Shown here: positions 1 through 6,264 of the stretch, piece after piece | How the letters are laid out: each line of letters opens with the position of its first letter | How positions within the stretch are numbered: position 1 is the stretch's first letter | Assembly (NCBI GenBank): GCA_944392065.1 | Contig: CALXVO010000037.1 | Span: 1 to 10,417 of the forward strand | DNA: 10,417 nucleotides | Source of the DNA: an uncultured Clostridia bacterium | Lineage (GTDB): Bacteria > Bacillota > Clostridia > TANB77 > CAG-508 | Direction: 5' to 3' | Translations under genes and position numbers: made by a program | Notes under the pieces: model-generated | Seen by the model: the letters and a program-made list of their open reading frames with translations, nothing else | The model's database searches: none | Told to the model about the DNA's origin: nothing

Positions 1-2
1 GC

Positions 3-164
3 TTATAATTGCTCTCTATATATTACATTTGCACCTTTATCTGCAAAGACTACTAATGGTTGTTCATGTTCTTTCACTCCATTAATATATTGGTCTACAT
101 TTGCAGCTTCAAAATTGTTATTTATTTTATTTGTAAAAGTATCATTCACATCAAGTATACCCAT
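3..164 (-). CDS. Small protein of unknown function (53 aa)
   Basis: A complete short reading frame starts with ATG at 164 and stops with TAA at 3-5, giving 53 residues beginning MGILDVNDTF and ending IYREQL. An AAAGGA ribosome binding site lies about 10 bases upstream of the ATG, and a well-formed promoter at 244-272 precedes it, so this looks like a real gene although it is short. The protein is acidic to neutral, has no membrane segment, no cysteine and no signal peptide, and I do not recognise a family. A C-terminal stretch, PLVVFADKGANVIY, looks like a beta-strand/turn/beta-strand unit. It lies downstream of uvrB in the same direction, but the separate promoter argues that it is at least partly independent. 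What follows it is outside the window. Confidence 0.6.
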   Translation of the reverse strand: MGILDVNDTFTNKINNNFEAANVDQYINGVKEHEQPLVVFADKGANVIYREQL

Positions 165-243
165 TTTTAATCACATTCCTTTCTAAGTTATAAATTAATT
201 TTCAACCTTGCTTGTAAATATTTTCCTAAGTAACTACATTTCT

Positions 244-272
244 ATTTTACTATATTTTGCTCATTTTTTCAA
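244..272 (-). promoter_or_regulatory. Sigma-A-like promoter for the 53-aa gene
   Basis: On the minus strand TTGAAA (267-272) is followed after exactly 17 bp by TAAAAT (244-249). Transcription would start near 237 and leave a leader of about 73 bases before the ATG at 164. The promoter begins only about 15 bases after the uvrB stop codon, and no terminator is visible between uvrB and it. Confidence 0.65.
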
Positions 273-287
273 TGTCTATTCTTAAAA

Positions 288-2243
288 TTACAAACTGCTC
301 TCCAATTCTTTTATTTTGTCTCTTAACTCTGCTGCTTTTTCAAATTCCATATTGCTAGCATATTTTAGCATTTCATCTGTTAATTTATTTATTATATCTT
401 CTACGCTCTCATCTTTACTAATATTATATTTATTTTCCGCTTCTTCTATAATACTTGCTTTAATAGAATCTCTAACCGATTTTTGAATAGTTTTTGGTGT
501 AATTCCATGTTCTTCATTATATTCTTGTTGTATTTTTCTTCTTCTATTAGTTTCAGATATTGCCTTTTCCATAGATTCAGTTAATTCATCAGCATACATT
601 ATAACTTTTCCATCTGTGTTTCTAGCAGCACGTCCAATTGTTTGTATTAAAGAACGTTCTGAACGTAAGAACCCTTCTTTGTCCGCATCTAATATTGCTA
701 CCAATGAAACTTCTGGAATATCTAAACCTTCTCTTAAAAGATTTATTCCTACTAATACATCAAACTCTCCAAGTCTTAAAGAACGAATTATCTCCATTCT
801 CTCTAATGCCTTAATATCAGAATGCATATATCTCACTTTTATATCAATTCCAGCAAGATATGCTGTTAAATCTTCTGCCATTTTCTTGGTTAGAGTTGTA
901 ACTAGCACTCTTTCGTTCTTCTCTACCCTTTCCCTTATTTGTTCAATTAAATCATCTATTTGATTTTCAACAGGTTTAACTTCGATTTTTGGATCTAGTA
1001 ATCCTGTTGGACGGATTATTTGCTCTATCACATTTTCTTTTGAATGCTCTTTTTCATATTCAGCTGGTGTTGCACTTACAAATATAACCTGATTAATTCT
1101 TTCTTCAAATTCGTTAAATTTTAAAGGCCTATTGTCAAAAGCAGATGGAAGTCTAAAACCATACTTAACTAAAGACTCTTTTCTTGCTCTATCTCCATTA
1201 TACATTGCTCTTACTTGTGGAATAGTAGCATGGGATTCATCAATAAGTAATAAAAAGTCCTTTGGAAAATAATCAAAAAGTGTAAAAGGTGCACTACCAT
1301 GAGCTCTTCCACTAATATGTCTTGAATAGTTCTCTATTCCTTGGCAAAAGCCTGTTTCTTTCATCATCTCAATATCAAAATTTGTTCTTTCTTCTATTCT
1401 TTGTGCTTCAATTAATTTTCCATTATCTTTAAAATATTTTATTCTCTCTTGCAATTCCTCTTCTATAGTTCCTATAGCTCTTTCCATTTTATCTGCAGTT
1501 GTTACATAGTGTGAGTTTGGAAATACCATAACATGATTTCTTACTGCTATTACTTTTCCTGTTAATGGATTTATTTCTGAAATCTTCTCGATTTCATCTC
1601 CCCAGAATTCAACTCTTATGGCACTTTCACTTTCATCAGAAGGATATATTTCTAGAATATCTCCTTTAGCCCTAAATGTCCCCCTTTTGAAATCTAATTC
1701 ATTCCTACTATATTGCATTGTAACCAATTTTTTCATTATTTCATTTCTTTCCTTTTGCATTCCTGGTCTTAATGAAACAATCATATGTTCGTAATCTATA
1801 GGGTCCCCTAATCCATAAATACATGATACAGATGCAACTATTATTACATCTCTAGTTTCAAATAAAGCTGCTGTTGCAGAATGACGTAGCTTATCTATTT
1901 CATCATTTATAGAGGCATCTTTTTCTATATATGTATCTGATGATGCAATATATGCTTCTGGTTGATAATAATCATAATAAGAAACAAAATACTCCACATT
2001 ATTCTCTGGGAAGAATTCTTTGAATTCAGAATATAGCTGTCCAGCAAGTGTCTTATTATGTGCTAAAACCAATGTTGGCTTTTGAACTTGCTGTATAATA
2101 TTTGCCATAGTAAAAGTTTTTCCAGAACCTGTAACACCAAGTAAGGTCTGGAATTTCTTGCCTTCTTTTATTCCATTAGATAGGTATTCTATTGCCTTAG
2201 GTTGATCTCCTGTTGGCTTGTAATCTGATACTAATTTAAACAT
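288..2243 (-). CDS. uvrB: UvrABC system protein B (excinuclease subunit UvrB)
   Basis: UvrB receives damaged DNA from UvrA, opens the helix, verifies the lesion and then recruits UvrC for incision in nucleotide excision repair. With the ATG at 2243 the protein has 651 residues, the normal size. Visible parts: Walker A GVTGSGKT at 36-43, the lesion-probing beta-hairpin with its tyrosines (YYDYYQPEAY, about 89-98), Walker B DESH at 335-338, helicase motif VI QTIGRAARN near 534-542, and a C-terminal UVR domain for UvrC or UvrA contact at about 612-650 (NMEFEKAAELRDKIKELE). A GTG 13 codons upstream (2282) would lengthen it, but MFKLVSDYKPTGDQ is the usual family N-terminus and an AGGGGG ribosome binding site sits 6 bases before 2243. 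No LexA-type GAAC(N4)GTTC operator is visible upstream. It follows the 2304-2879 gene by 60 bases with no clear promoter of its own, so cotranscription is likely. uvrA and uvrC are not in the window. Confidence 0.98.
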   Translation of the reverse strand: MFKLVSDYKPTGDQPKAIEYLSNGIKEGKKFQTLLGVTGSGKTFTMANIIQQVQKPTLVLAHNKTLAGQLYSEFKEFFPENNVEYFVSYYDYYQPEAYIASSDTYIEKDASINDEIDKLRHSATAALFETRDVIIVASVSCIYGLGDPIDYEHMIVSLRPGMQKERNEIMKKLVTMQYSRNELDFKRGTFRAKGDILEIYPSDESESAIRVEFWGDEIEKISEINPLTGKVIAVRNHVMVFPNSHYVTTADKMERAIGTIEEELQERIKYFKDNGKLIEAQRIEERTNFDIEMMKETGFCQGIENYSRHISGRAHGSAPFTLFDYFPKDFLLLIDESHATIPQVRAMYNGDRARKESLVKYGFRLPSAFDNRPLKFNEFEERINQVIFVSATPAEYEKEHSKENVIEQIIRPTGLLDPKIEVKPVENQIDDLIEQIRERVEKNERVLVTTLTKKMAEDLTAYLAGIDIKVRYMHSDIKALERMEIIRSLRLGEFDVLVGINLLREGLDIPEVSLVAILDADKEGFLRSERSLIQTIGRAARNTDGKVIMYADELTESMEKAISETNRRRKIQQEYNEEHGITPKTIQKSVRDSIKASIIEEAENKYNISKDESVEDIINKLTDEMLKYASNMEFEKAAELRDKIKELESSL

Positions 2244-2249
2244 ATTTTG

Positions 2250-2255
2250 CCCCCT
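2250..2255 (-). promoter_or_regulatory. Ribosome binding site that fixes the uvrB start
   Basis: AGGGGG lies 6 bases before the ATG at 2243. The upstream GTG at 2282 has no comparable site, so the site favours the 651-residue form. Confidence 0.6.
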
Positions 2256-2303
2256 ATTTTTTCTAATGTTTTTCTTATGCACGAATTTTACACGAATTAG
2301 AGT

Positions 2304-2879
2304 TTATTTGCTTGCCATAGATTTTATTACTTCCTCTTTTTCTAATATTAATCTATAAAGATCATCATTTTTGTCTAAATACTTATCTGCTAGTGGCCTA
2401 ATCAAATTTATTAGTTCTTGTGCTTCATTTCTTAATAAAGCAATAACATTATCACTATTTTCTCCATATTTTGTTTTATAATATTCATAGCATTCATTTT
2501 CTTTACATCTTACTACTTCTTCATCTTCTATCGATTCTAAAAAATTATATATAATTCCTTCAAATATCTGTATATTATTTTCATTCAAACCTTGTATATC
2601 TATCTCTTCCAATATTTTATTTAAATATTTCTTTAAAATCTCGAGCTCATCAGAAATAGAGATGCCTCTAGCTATAATATATAAGGCTTCTATATTTATA
2701 TTATTTTTTGTGTATTTGGTATATAATTCATCATACATTTTTAGTCTTTTATTTGTATCTATATATTTATATATTTTTAATAGCAATGTTTCTATTTCTA
2801 TATTGTCAATATCATATTTATTATTAATCTCATCAACCACTTGTACAGCATATTTTTTCAATTCTTCTTTATTTTTCAA
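2304..2879 (-). CDS. Hypothetical acidic helical protein upstream of uvrB; start uncertain
   Basis: The frame from a TTG at 2879 to TAA at 2304 encodes 191 residues. I do not recognise the family. The protein is rich in Glu, Asp, Lys, Ile and Leu, looks almost entirely alpha-helical (for example LEILKKYLNKILEEI), has no membrane span or signal peptide, and carries a pair of cysteines in RCKENEC near residue 125. It is probably cytoplasmic. The TTG at 2879 has no convincing ribosome binding site. The frame is open upstream with no ATG, GTG or TTG before the next in-frame stop. By contrast an AAGGGG site (2955-2960) with a TTG 7 bases later (2947) sits in another frame, which closes after 12 codons. 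One extra base in the A7 run at 2938-2944 would join the two and give about 214 residues starting MKKNIESTVFKR. Its own promoter lies at 2970-2998, and uvrB follows by 60 bases, so a link to repair or stress is possible but unproven. Confidence 0.65.
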   Translation of the reverse strand: MKNKEELKKYAVQVVDEINNKYDIDNIEIETLLLKIYKYIDTNKRLKMYDELYTKYTKNNINIEALYIIARGISISDELEILKKYLNKILEEIDIQGLNENNIQIFEGIIYNFLESIEDEEVVRCKENECYEYYKTKYGENSDNVIALLRNEAQELINLIRPLADKYLDKNDDLYRLILEKEEVIKSMASK

Positions 2880-2908
2880 TTTATTTAAAATGTTTATTTT
2901 AATCGTTA

Positions 2909-2947
2909 CTAATCTTTTAAAAACTGTACTCTCAATATTTTTTTCAA
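2909..2947 (-). other. Short upstream reading frame or shifted 5' end of the 2304-2879 gene
   Basis: TTG at 2947, preceded 7 bases earlier by AAGGGG (2955-2960), opens a frame of 12 codons (MKKILRVQFLKD) ending in TAG at 2909-2911. The third codon runs into an A7 tract (2938-2944). A +1 change there would move the ribosome into the frame of the 191-residue protein. It is either a leader peptide, the true 5' end of a frameshifted or slippage-expressed gene, or the result of a sequencing error in the homopolymer. Confidence 0.45.
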
Positions 2948-2969
2948 AATATAACCCCTTTTCTTTTTT

Positions 2970-2998
2970 AACATATTTGTTTTATAATCCTAGGTCAA
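2970..2998 (-). promoter_or_regulatory. Promoter for the hypothetical gene and uvrB
   Basis: TTGACC (2993-2998), a 17-bp spacer and TATGTT (2970-2975). The predicted start near 2963 would place the AAGGGG ribosome binding site (2955-2960) almost at the 5' end of the mRNA. This fits translation starting at 2947 rather than 2879. It is the first good promoter after the fprA terminator. Confidence 0.55.
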
Positions 2999-3073
2999 TT
3001 TACTTTTCTCCATATTCTTTGATGATTTACTACAAGTTTCTATTTTTATTCTTTAATATTCTATCATTATTTT

Positions 3074-3111
3074 AAAAAAAGTACAAGGCTTAAATGAATG
3101 CCTTGTACTTT
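3074..3111 (-). terminator. Intrinsic terminator of the flavodiiron gene
   Basis: A perfect 12-bp stem pairs 3100-3111 with 3078-3089 (arm GTACAAGGC) around a 10-base loop. On the minus strand a run of seven T (3074-3080) overlaps and follows the stem. The fprA stop codon lies inside the first arm, which is common for compact terminators. Confidence 0.9.
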
Positions 3112-4270
3112 ACAATATTTCCTCTGCAAGTTTCTTCATTTCTGCTATGTTGCCTTCCTTCATAGTAGATTTTATTGTAACCATTGGTTCTACAATATTT
3201 ATATCTTTCATTTGGGTTAAAATGTTCTTCATACACTTCCCTGCTGAAGGTGCCCATGATCCATTTTCGATAATTCCTACTGTTCTTTTTTGATAATTTC
3301 TTTCTTTTAAACGACCTAGAAAATGTTCCATTGGTGGAAATAATCCTGCATTATAACTAGATGCTGCAATAATTAATTTAGAATATTTAAAAGCATTGGC
3401 AACAGCTTCTGCCCAATCGTCTCTTGTAAGGTCTGCTAGTATTACATTCTTTTCTCCTTGTTTTTTTAGTATTTCTGCCATGTTTTCTGCTGCCTTTAGG
3501 GTATTACCATAAATAGAGCTACAAGCAATAAATACTCCTTCTTCTTCTGGCTCGTAACTGCTCCATGTTTTATATTTATCTATATAATATCCTAGATTTT
3601 CTTTTAAAATTGGACCATGTAATGGACATATCATTTTAATATCTAAGGTTGCTGCTTTATTTAATAAAGCTTGTACTTGCATTCCGTATTTTCCAACAAT
3701 TCCAATATAGTATCTTCTGGCTTCTGGTAGCCATTCTTCCTCTGCATCTAATGAACCAAATTTTCCAAAAGCATCTGCTGAAAACAATATTTTTTCTGTT
3801 TGCTCATAGGTTACCATTACTTCTGGCCAATGTACCATAGGTGCCATAAAAAATTGTAGTTTGTGCTTACCTAAATCAAGAATATCTCCTTCTTTTACCA
3901 TAACTTTTCTCTCTGTTATATCCATTGGGAAAAAGTTAGCTAAAATATTAAACGTAAAACTATTCCCAACAATTTTCATTTCTGGATATTTTTTGGCTAA
4001 CAAACCTATATTATATGCATGATCTGGTTCCATATGGGAAACAATTAAATAATCTGGTTTATTTCCATTTAATACTTCTTCTAAATTGCTTAGCCATTCC
4101 TCTGTTACTCCCTCATCAATGGTATCTAGAATTGCAATTTTTTCATCTTTTATAATATAAGAATTATAGCTCATTCCATTTTTTAAGACATATTGACTTT
4201 CAAATAATTTTAAGTCCTTGTCACTTGCTCCAATATTAATTATATCTTTAGAAATATTCACTTCTTTCAT
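3110..4270 (-). CDS. fprA: Flavodiiron protein (FprA-type oxygen/NO reductase)
   Basis: Flavodiiron proteins reduce O2 to water, and in some members NO to N2O, protecting anaerobes; electrons arrive from rubredoxin or another redox partner through FMN. The 386 residues have the two-domain layout of the family. The N-terminal metallo-beta-lactamase-like domain holds the di-iron ligands: H79, E81, D83 and H84 in SHMEPDHAYN, then H147, D166 in SADAFGK, and H218 in PLHGP. The C-terminal flavodoxin domain starts near 246, with FMN-loop motifs SSIYGNT (251-257), SSYNAGLFPP (304-313) and ENGSWAPSAGK (335-345). There is no extra rubredoxin or flavin reductase domain, so it is the short class. The ATG at 4270 follows AGGAGGT by 5 bases. 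It is a single-gene unit with its own promoter (4331-4359) and terminator. Whether O2 or NO is the main substrate cannot be read here. Confidence 0.95.
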   Translation of the reverse strand: MKEVNISKDIINIGASDKDLKLFESQYVLKNGMSYNSYIIKDEKIAILDTIDEGVTEEWLSNLEEVLNGNKPDYLIVSHMEPDHAYNIGLLAKKYPEMKIVGNSFTFNILANFFPMDITERKVMVKEGDILDLGKHKLQFFMAPMVHWPEVMVTYEQTEKILFSADAFGKFGSLDAEEEWLPEARRYYIGIVGKYGMQVQALLNKAATLDIKMICPLHGPILKENLGYYIDKYKTWSSYEPEEEGVFIACSSIYGNTLKAAENMAEILKKQGEKNVILADLTRDDWAEAVANAFKYSKLIIAASSYNAGLFPPMEHFLGRLKERNYQKRTVGIIENGSWAPSAGKCMKNILTQMKDINIVEPMVTIKSTMKEGNIAEMKKLAEEIL

Positions 4271-4305
4271 ATTTACCTCCTCTTGGACAAAAGGGACACT
4301 CCTCT
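4271..4305 (-). repeat. REP-like half element in the fprA leader
   Basis: The 15 bases ATTTACCTCCTCTTG at 4271-4285 (plus-strand reading) are identical to 9995-10009 in front of the permease gene. The likeness continues as CAA, two bases, then GGGAC or GGGGAC. A direct repeat CTCCTCT occurs at 4277-4283 and 4299-4305, so the mRNA holds two AGAGGAG-like sites 15 bases apart, and the one next to the ATG is at normal distance. No inverted partner is visible here, unlike at 10007-10120. Confidence 0.4.
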
Positions 4306-4330
4306 CATCTTATATTTATTTTCATATGCA

Positions 4331-4359
4331 ATTCTATTATATTGTGCTATGTATGTCAA
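4331..4359 (-). promoter_or_regulatory. Promoter of the flavodiiron gene
   Basis: TTGACA (4354-4359), a 17-bp spacer and TAGAAT (4331-4336). A TATAAT sequence also lies inside the spacer but is only 12 bp from the -35 hexamer. Transcription would start near 4324, giving a leader of about 54 bases. Confidence 0.7.
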
Positions 4360-4375
4360 TAATATTTCATAAGAA

Positions 4376-4461
4376 AGGCATTTCGCAGGGCTAGTCTCTG
4401 GAGCAACGGCGAAATACATGCTACTTACTTCGCTCGGACGGCCCAAGGTAGCCTAACCTTG
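4376..4461. other. GC-rich, hairpin-forming gene-free segment
   Basis: This stretch is about 55% G+C by my count (46 of 84 bases from 4377), against roughly 30% around it. It holds no reading frame with a ribosome binding site. Possible pairings: ATTTCGC (4380-4386) with GCGAAAT (4409-4415), CAAGGT (4444-4449) with ACCTTG (4456-4461), and GCTAC (4420-4424) with GTAGC (4448-4452), the last two being mutually exclusive. I do not recognise a known RNA family, tRNA or riboswitch. It could be a remnant of acquired DNA or an unannotated structured RNA; the strand is undecided. Confidence 0.4.
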
Positions 4462-4527
4462 TTGTATACGGAAAAAATCGTTAAAAATACTGAAATGTCG
4501 AATAAAAAGTCGATTTTTCCTATACAA
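4462..4527. repeat. Imperfect long inverted repeat
   Basis: The arms are 4462-4480 (TTGTATACGGAAAAAATCG) and 4511-4527 (CGATTTTTCCTATACAA). They match along their whole length apart from two single-base insertions in the left arm, with a 30-base AT-rich spacer. Being directly between the 98-aa gene terminator and the GC-rich segment, it may be the end of an inserted element or an extended hairpin. It is not followed by a T run that would make it an obvious terminator. Confidence 0.5.
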
Positions 4528-4560
4528 TAAAATAGAGCAGCTTTAACTTAAAGCTGCTCT
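4528..4560 (-). terminator. Intrinsic terminator of the 98-aa gene
   Basis: An 11-bp perfect stem (AGAGCAGCTTT, 4550-4560 pairing with 4534-4544) with a 5-base loop is followed on the minus strand by ATTTTATT. It begins 6 bases after the stop codon of the 4567-4863 gene. Confidence 0.85.
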
Positions 4561-4566
4561 AATGAC

Positions 4567-4863
4567 TCAAAGCATTATCTCTCCTTGAATTGTTAAGCAA
4601 TTCTCAATGAATCGCTTCAAGTCTAACGGGGACTGAAATTTCAATGCTATCAGCACGTAATTTATACCAGCAGGGATCAGGATTTTTAAAATTTGATTTG
4701 GTGAATACACTTTAGCACCATACGCCTTGGTGGCATCTTTGATAATGTCAAACACATGGCGAAGCAGATGCTCTTCATCGCCTTGAGTAGAGCACACTGC
4801 CATATGTATGGTACTGGTGTCCTCATCGATCATACCAATGCACTGGATATGGTCATCCCGCAT
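4567..4863 (-). CDS. Small protein of unknown function (98 aa), atypical composition
   Basis: The ATG at 4863 has a GGAGGT site 9 bases upstream. An ATG at 4908 in the same frame lies within the upstream promoter and can be dismissed. The 98-residue product begins MRDDHIQCIGMIDED and ends TIQGEIML, with no signal peptide; a beta-rich N-terminus, a central helix (EEHLLRHVFDIIKDATKAYG) and a strand-helix C-terminus (YVLIALKFQSPLDLKRFIENCL) are suggested. I do not recognise a family. The C-terminal two thirds resemble the 90-aa protein at 6988-7260 in the pattern D/E-I/L-I-x-x-A-x-K-x-x-G and in a hydrophobic strand followed by a helix with F and N at like positions. Its G+C (about 43% over the parts I counted) is above that of its neighbours. 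It is a monocistronic unit with a strong promoter and terminator just downstream of the histidine kinase gene. Confidence 0.75.
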   Translation of the reverse strand: MRDDHIQCIGMIDEDTSTIHMAVCSTQGDEEHLLRHVFDIIKDATKAYGAKVYSPNQILKILIPAGINYVLIALKFQSPLDLKRFIENCLTIQGEIML

Positions 4864-4899
4864 ATAAATTACACCTCCATAATATAAAAATATAAATAA

Positions 4900-4928
4900 A
4901 TTATACACCTTCTCGATAATTTTTTCAA
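4900..4928 (-). promoter_or_regulatory. Strong promoter of the 98-aa gene
   Basis: TTGAAA (4923-4928), a 17-bp spacer and consensus TATAAT (4900-4905). The bases before the -10 hexamer read AAGGTG, close to the AAGATG at the same place in the 7295-7323 promoter. The expected start near 4893 leaves a 30-base leader. Confidence 0.8.
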
Positions 4929-4980
4929 TAGTTTTATTTATTATTCGTCTGTTACTAATTCATCATATTTTTCTGCCCTA

Positions 4981-6264
4981 TCATTTCCAGTACCTGATGC
5001 AAAATGTTGTTCCTTTTCCCAATTCCGATTCCACTATGATATATCCATTATCTTTCTCAATAATAGTTTTCGCAAGAGCTAGTCCAATTCCTACACTGTC
5101 CTTACTTGCATTCTTTCCTTTATAGAATCTTTCAAATATATGTTTTAAATCCCCTTTATCAATTCCTATGCCTTCGTCTTTTATTACAATTTCTGAATAC
5201 ATATTGTTTTCATTATATGAAATATATACTTTACTATTTTCTTTGGAATGTTCCACACTATTCTTTAAAATATTGGTAACCGCTTCTATCTGCCATTTTA
5301 GATCACAAACCACTATTGGTTTCTGTTTTGTCTTTTTTTCTACTTTTTCAAAATTATTATTGTGATTCTTAGTATTCTCTAATTCTTTTTCTTCCCCACT
5401 TTTTATATTAACCTCAATATTTTTCAAATCACATAACATAGAAACGTTTTTAACCGCTTCTTCTACAATATCTTCTAATTTTTCTTCTTTATCATTAAAC
5501 ACAATCGTGTCAGCATCAAACTTAGATAACTTTAATAAAGATTGCACAAAAAAGTTTATATTCGCTATTTCTCGGTAAATATCTTTCATAAATTCATTTC
5601 TTGTGTTTACATCCATATTAGGATTGTCCAAAATGTTGTCAAGCATTATAGTAATGGAGGTAAGAGGTGTTTTTAATTGATGGGATATATCTTCTAATGA
5701 TTTTTTTAAACTTATTTTGTCCTTTTTCGAATTCTCTGCTTGTTCTTTAAGCATTATTGTTATTTTATATAACTCATTTTTTAATATGGATAATTCATCT
5801 TCGCTATTTTCCCCAATGTCTAACATATAATTTTTGTTAGTTATTTCTTCAATATATTTTGTTATCTCTTTTATCTTTTTATTCTGACTTTTTTGATAGA
5901 GAATAAAAATCACAAAAACTGTAATGAATAGCAAAAGTAGAATGCCCATAGAGATAAGAGCAAATACATTATAATCCGTGCTGTTTCGCATAATGGCAGA
6001 ATCTTTTTGTATATTGATTCCATACTCTTCCAGTAAATTACTGGTATCTCCATTGTCATTATTTAGTATGCTTATCATTTCATTAATATCTACATCAGGA
6101 TACTGCTTTTTTATCACTGCTACCATTTGATTTATTACCAAATTTACATTTTGTGTGTATTGATGATATTGTAGCCAATTCATGACGAAAAAAAGGATAG
6201 CAAAAACAAGAAAAATAAGAGAAAATATAATTAAATATCTTTTTAAGTTTTCTTTATTCTTCAT
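4981..6264 (-). CDS. Sensor histidine kinase (HisKA/HATPase, two membrane spans)
   Basis: This is the sensor of a two-component system; it would phosphorylate the response regulator encoded just upstream. In the 427-residue product I see membrane spans at about 9-31 and 98-122 enclosing an extracytoplasmic part of about 65 residues, then a linker/HAMP-like helix, the H-box SHQLKTPLT with phospho-acceptor H195, the N-box around NILKNSVEHS (331-340), DEGIGI (363-368), an F-box-like HIFERFYKG, and GIGLALAK (392-399). A polar Asn/Lys/Glu-rich insert at about 288-316 separates H-box and N-box regions. The ATG at 6264 overlaps the regulator by 11 bases; a TTG one codon earlier (6267) is 12 rather than 15 bases from the AGGAG site and is an alternative. 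The small sensor domain gives no clue to the ligand. The nearby ABC exporter suggests envelope stress or a peptide signal, which is inference. Confidence 0.95.
   Translation of the reverse strand: MKNKENLKRYLIIFSLIFLVFAILFFVMNWLQYHQYTQNVNLVINQMVAVIKKQYPDVDINEMISILNNDNGDTSNLLEEYGINIQKDSAIMRNSTDYNVFALISMGILLLLFITVFVIFILYQKSQNKKIKEITKYIEEITNKNYMLDIGENSEDELSILKNELYKITIMLKEQAENSKKDKISLKKSLEDISHQLKTPLTSITIMLDNILDNPNMDVNTRNEFMKDIYREIANINFFVQSLLKLSKFDADTIVFNDKEEKLEDIVEEAVKNVSMLCDLKNIEVNIKSGEEKELENTKNHNNNFEKVEKKTKQKPIVVCDLKWQIEAVTNILKNSVEHSKENSKVYISYNENNMYSEIVIKDEGIGIDKGDLKHIFERFYKGKNASKDSVGIGLALAKTIIEKDNGYIIVESELGKGTTFCIRYWK

Noticed and set aside
616..963. Open frame of 115 codons on the plus strand
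   Set aside because: It lies wholly inside uvrB on the opposite strand, has no ribosome binding site, and uvrB motifs prove the minus-strand frame.
2281..2300. Direct repeat ACGAATT-TTAC-ACGAATT before uvrB as an SOS (LexA) operator
   Set aside because: It is a direct and not an inverted repeat and does not fit GAAC(N4)GTTC. No LexA site was found upstream of uvrB or of the preceding gene.
2662..3075. Plus-strand frame of 137 codons that looks like a membrane protein
   Set aside because: The Phe/Ile/Leu/Ser-rich product is what an AT-rich antisense strand yields. It overlaps the 2304-2879 gene and the minus-strand promoter, and no plus-strand promoter or ribosome binding site is visible.
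4376..4461. tRNA, T-box or known riboswitch in the GC-rich segment
   Set aside because: No cloverleaf with T-loop GTTCRANNC, no T-box AGGGTGGNACCGCG core and no known aptamer core could be found; only generic stems are seen.
4864..4908. Upstream ATG giving a 113-residue form of the small protein
   Set aside because: The ATG at 4908 lies within the promoter, upstream of the expected transcription start, and the extra residues (MYNLFIFLYYGG) come from AT-rich leader. The ATG at 4863 has a GGAGGT site.
5168..5365. Plus-strand frames within the kinase gene and similar ones at 6182-6424, 6651-7031, 7115-7336, 8615-8800 and 9248-9478
   Set aside because: All are antisense to clearly coding minus-strand genes and lack translation signals.
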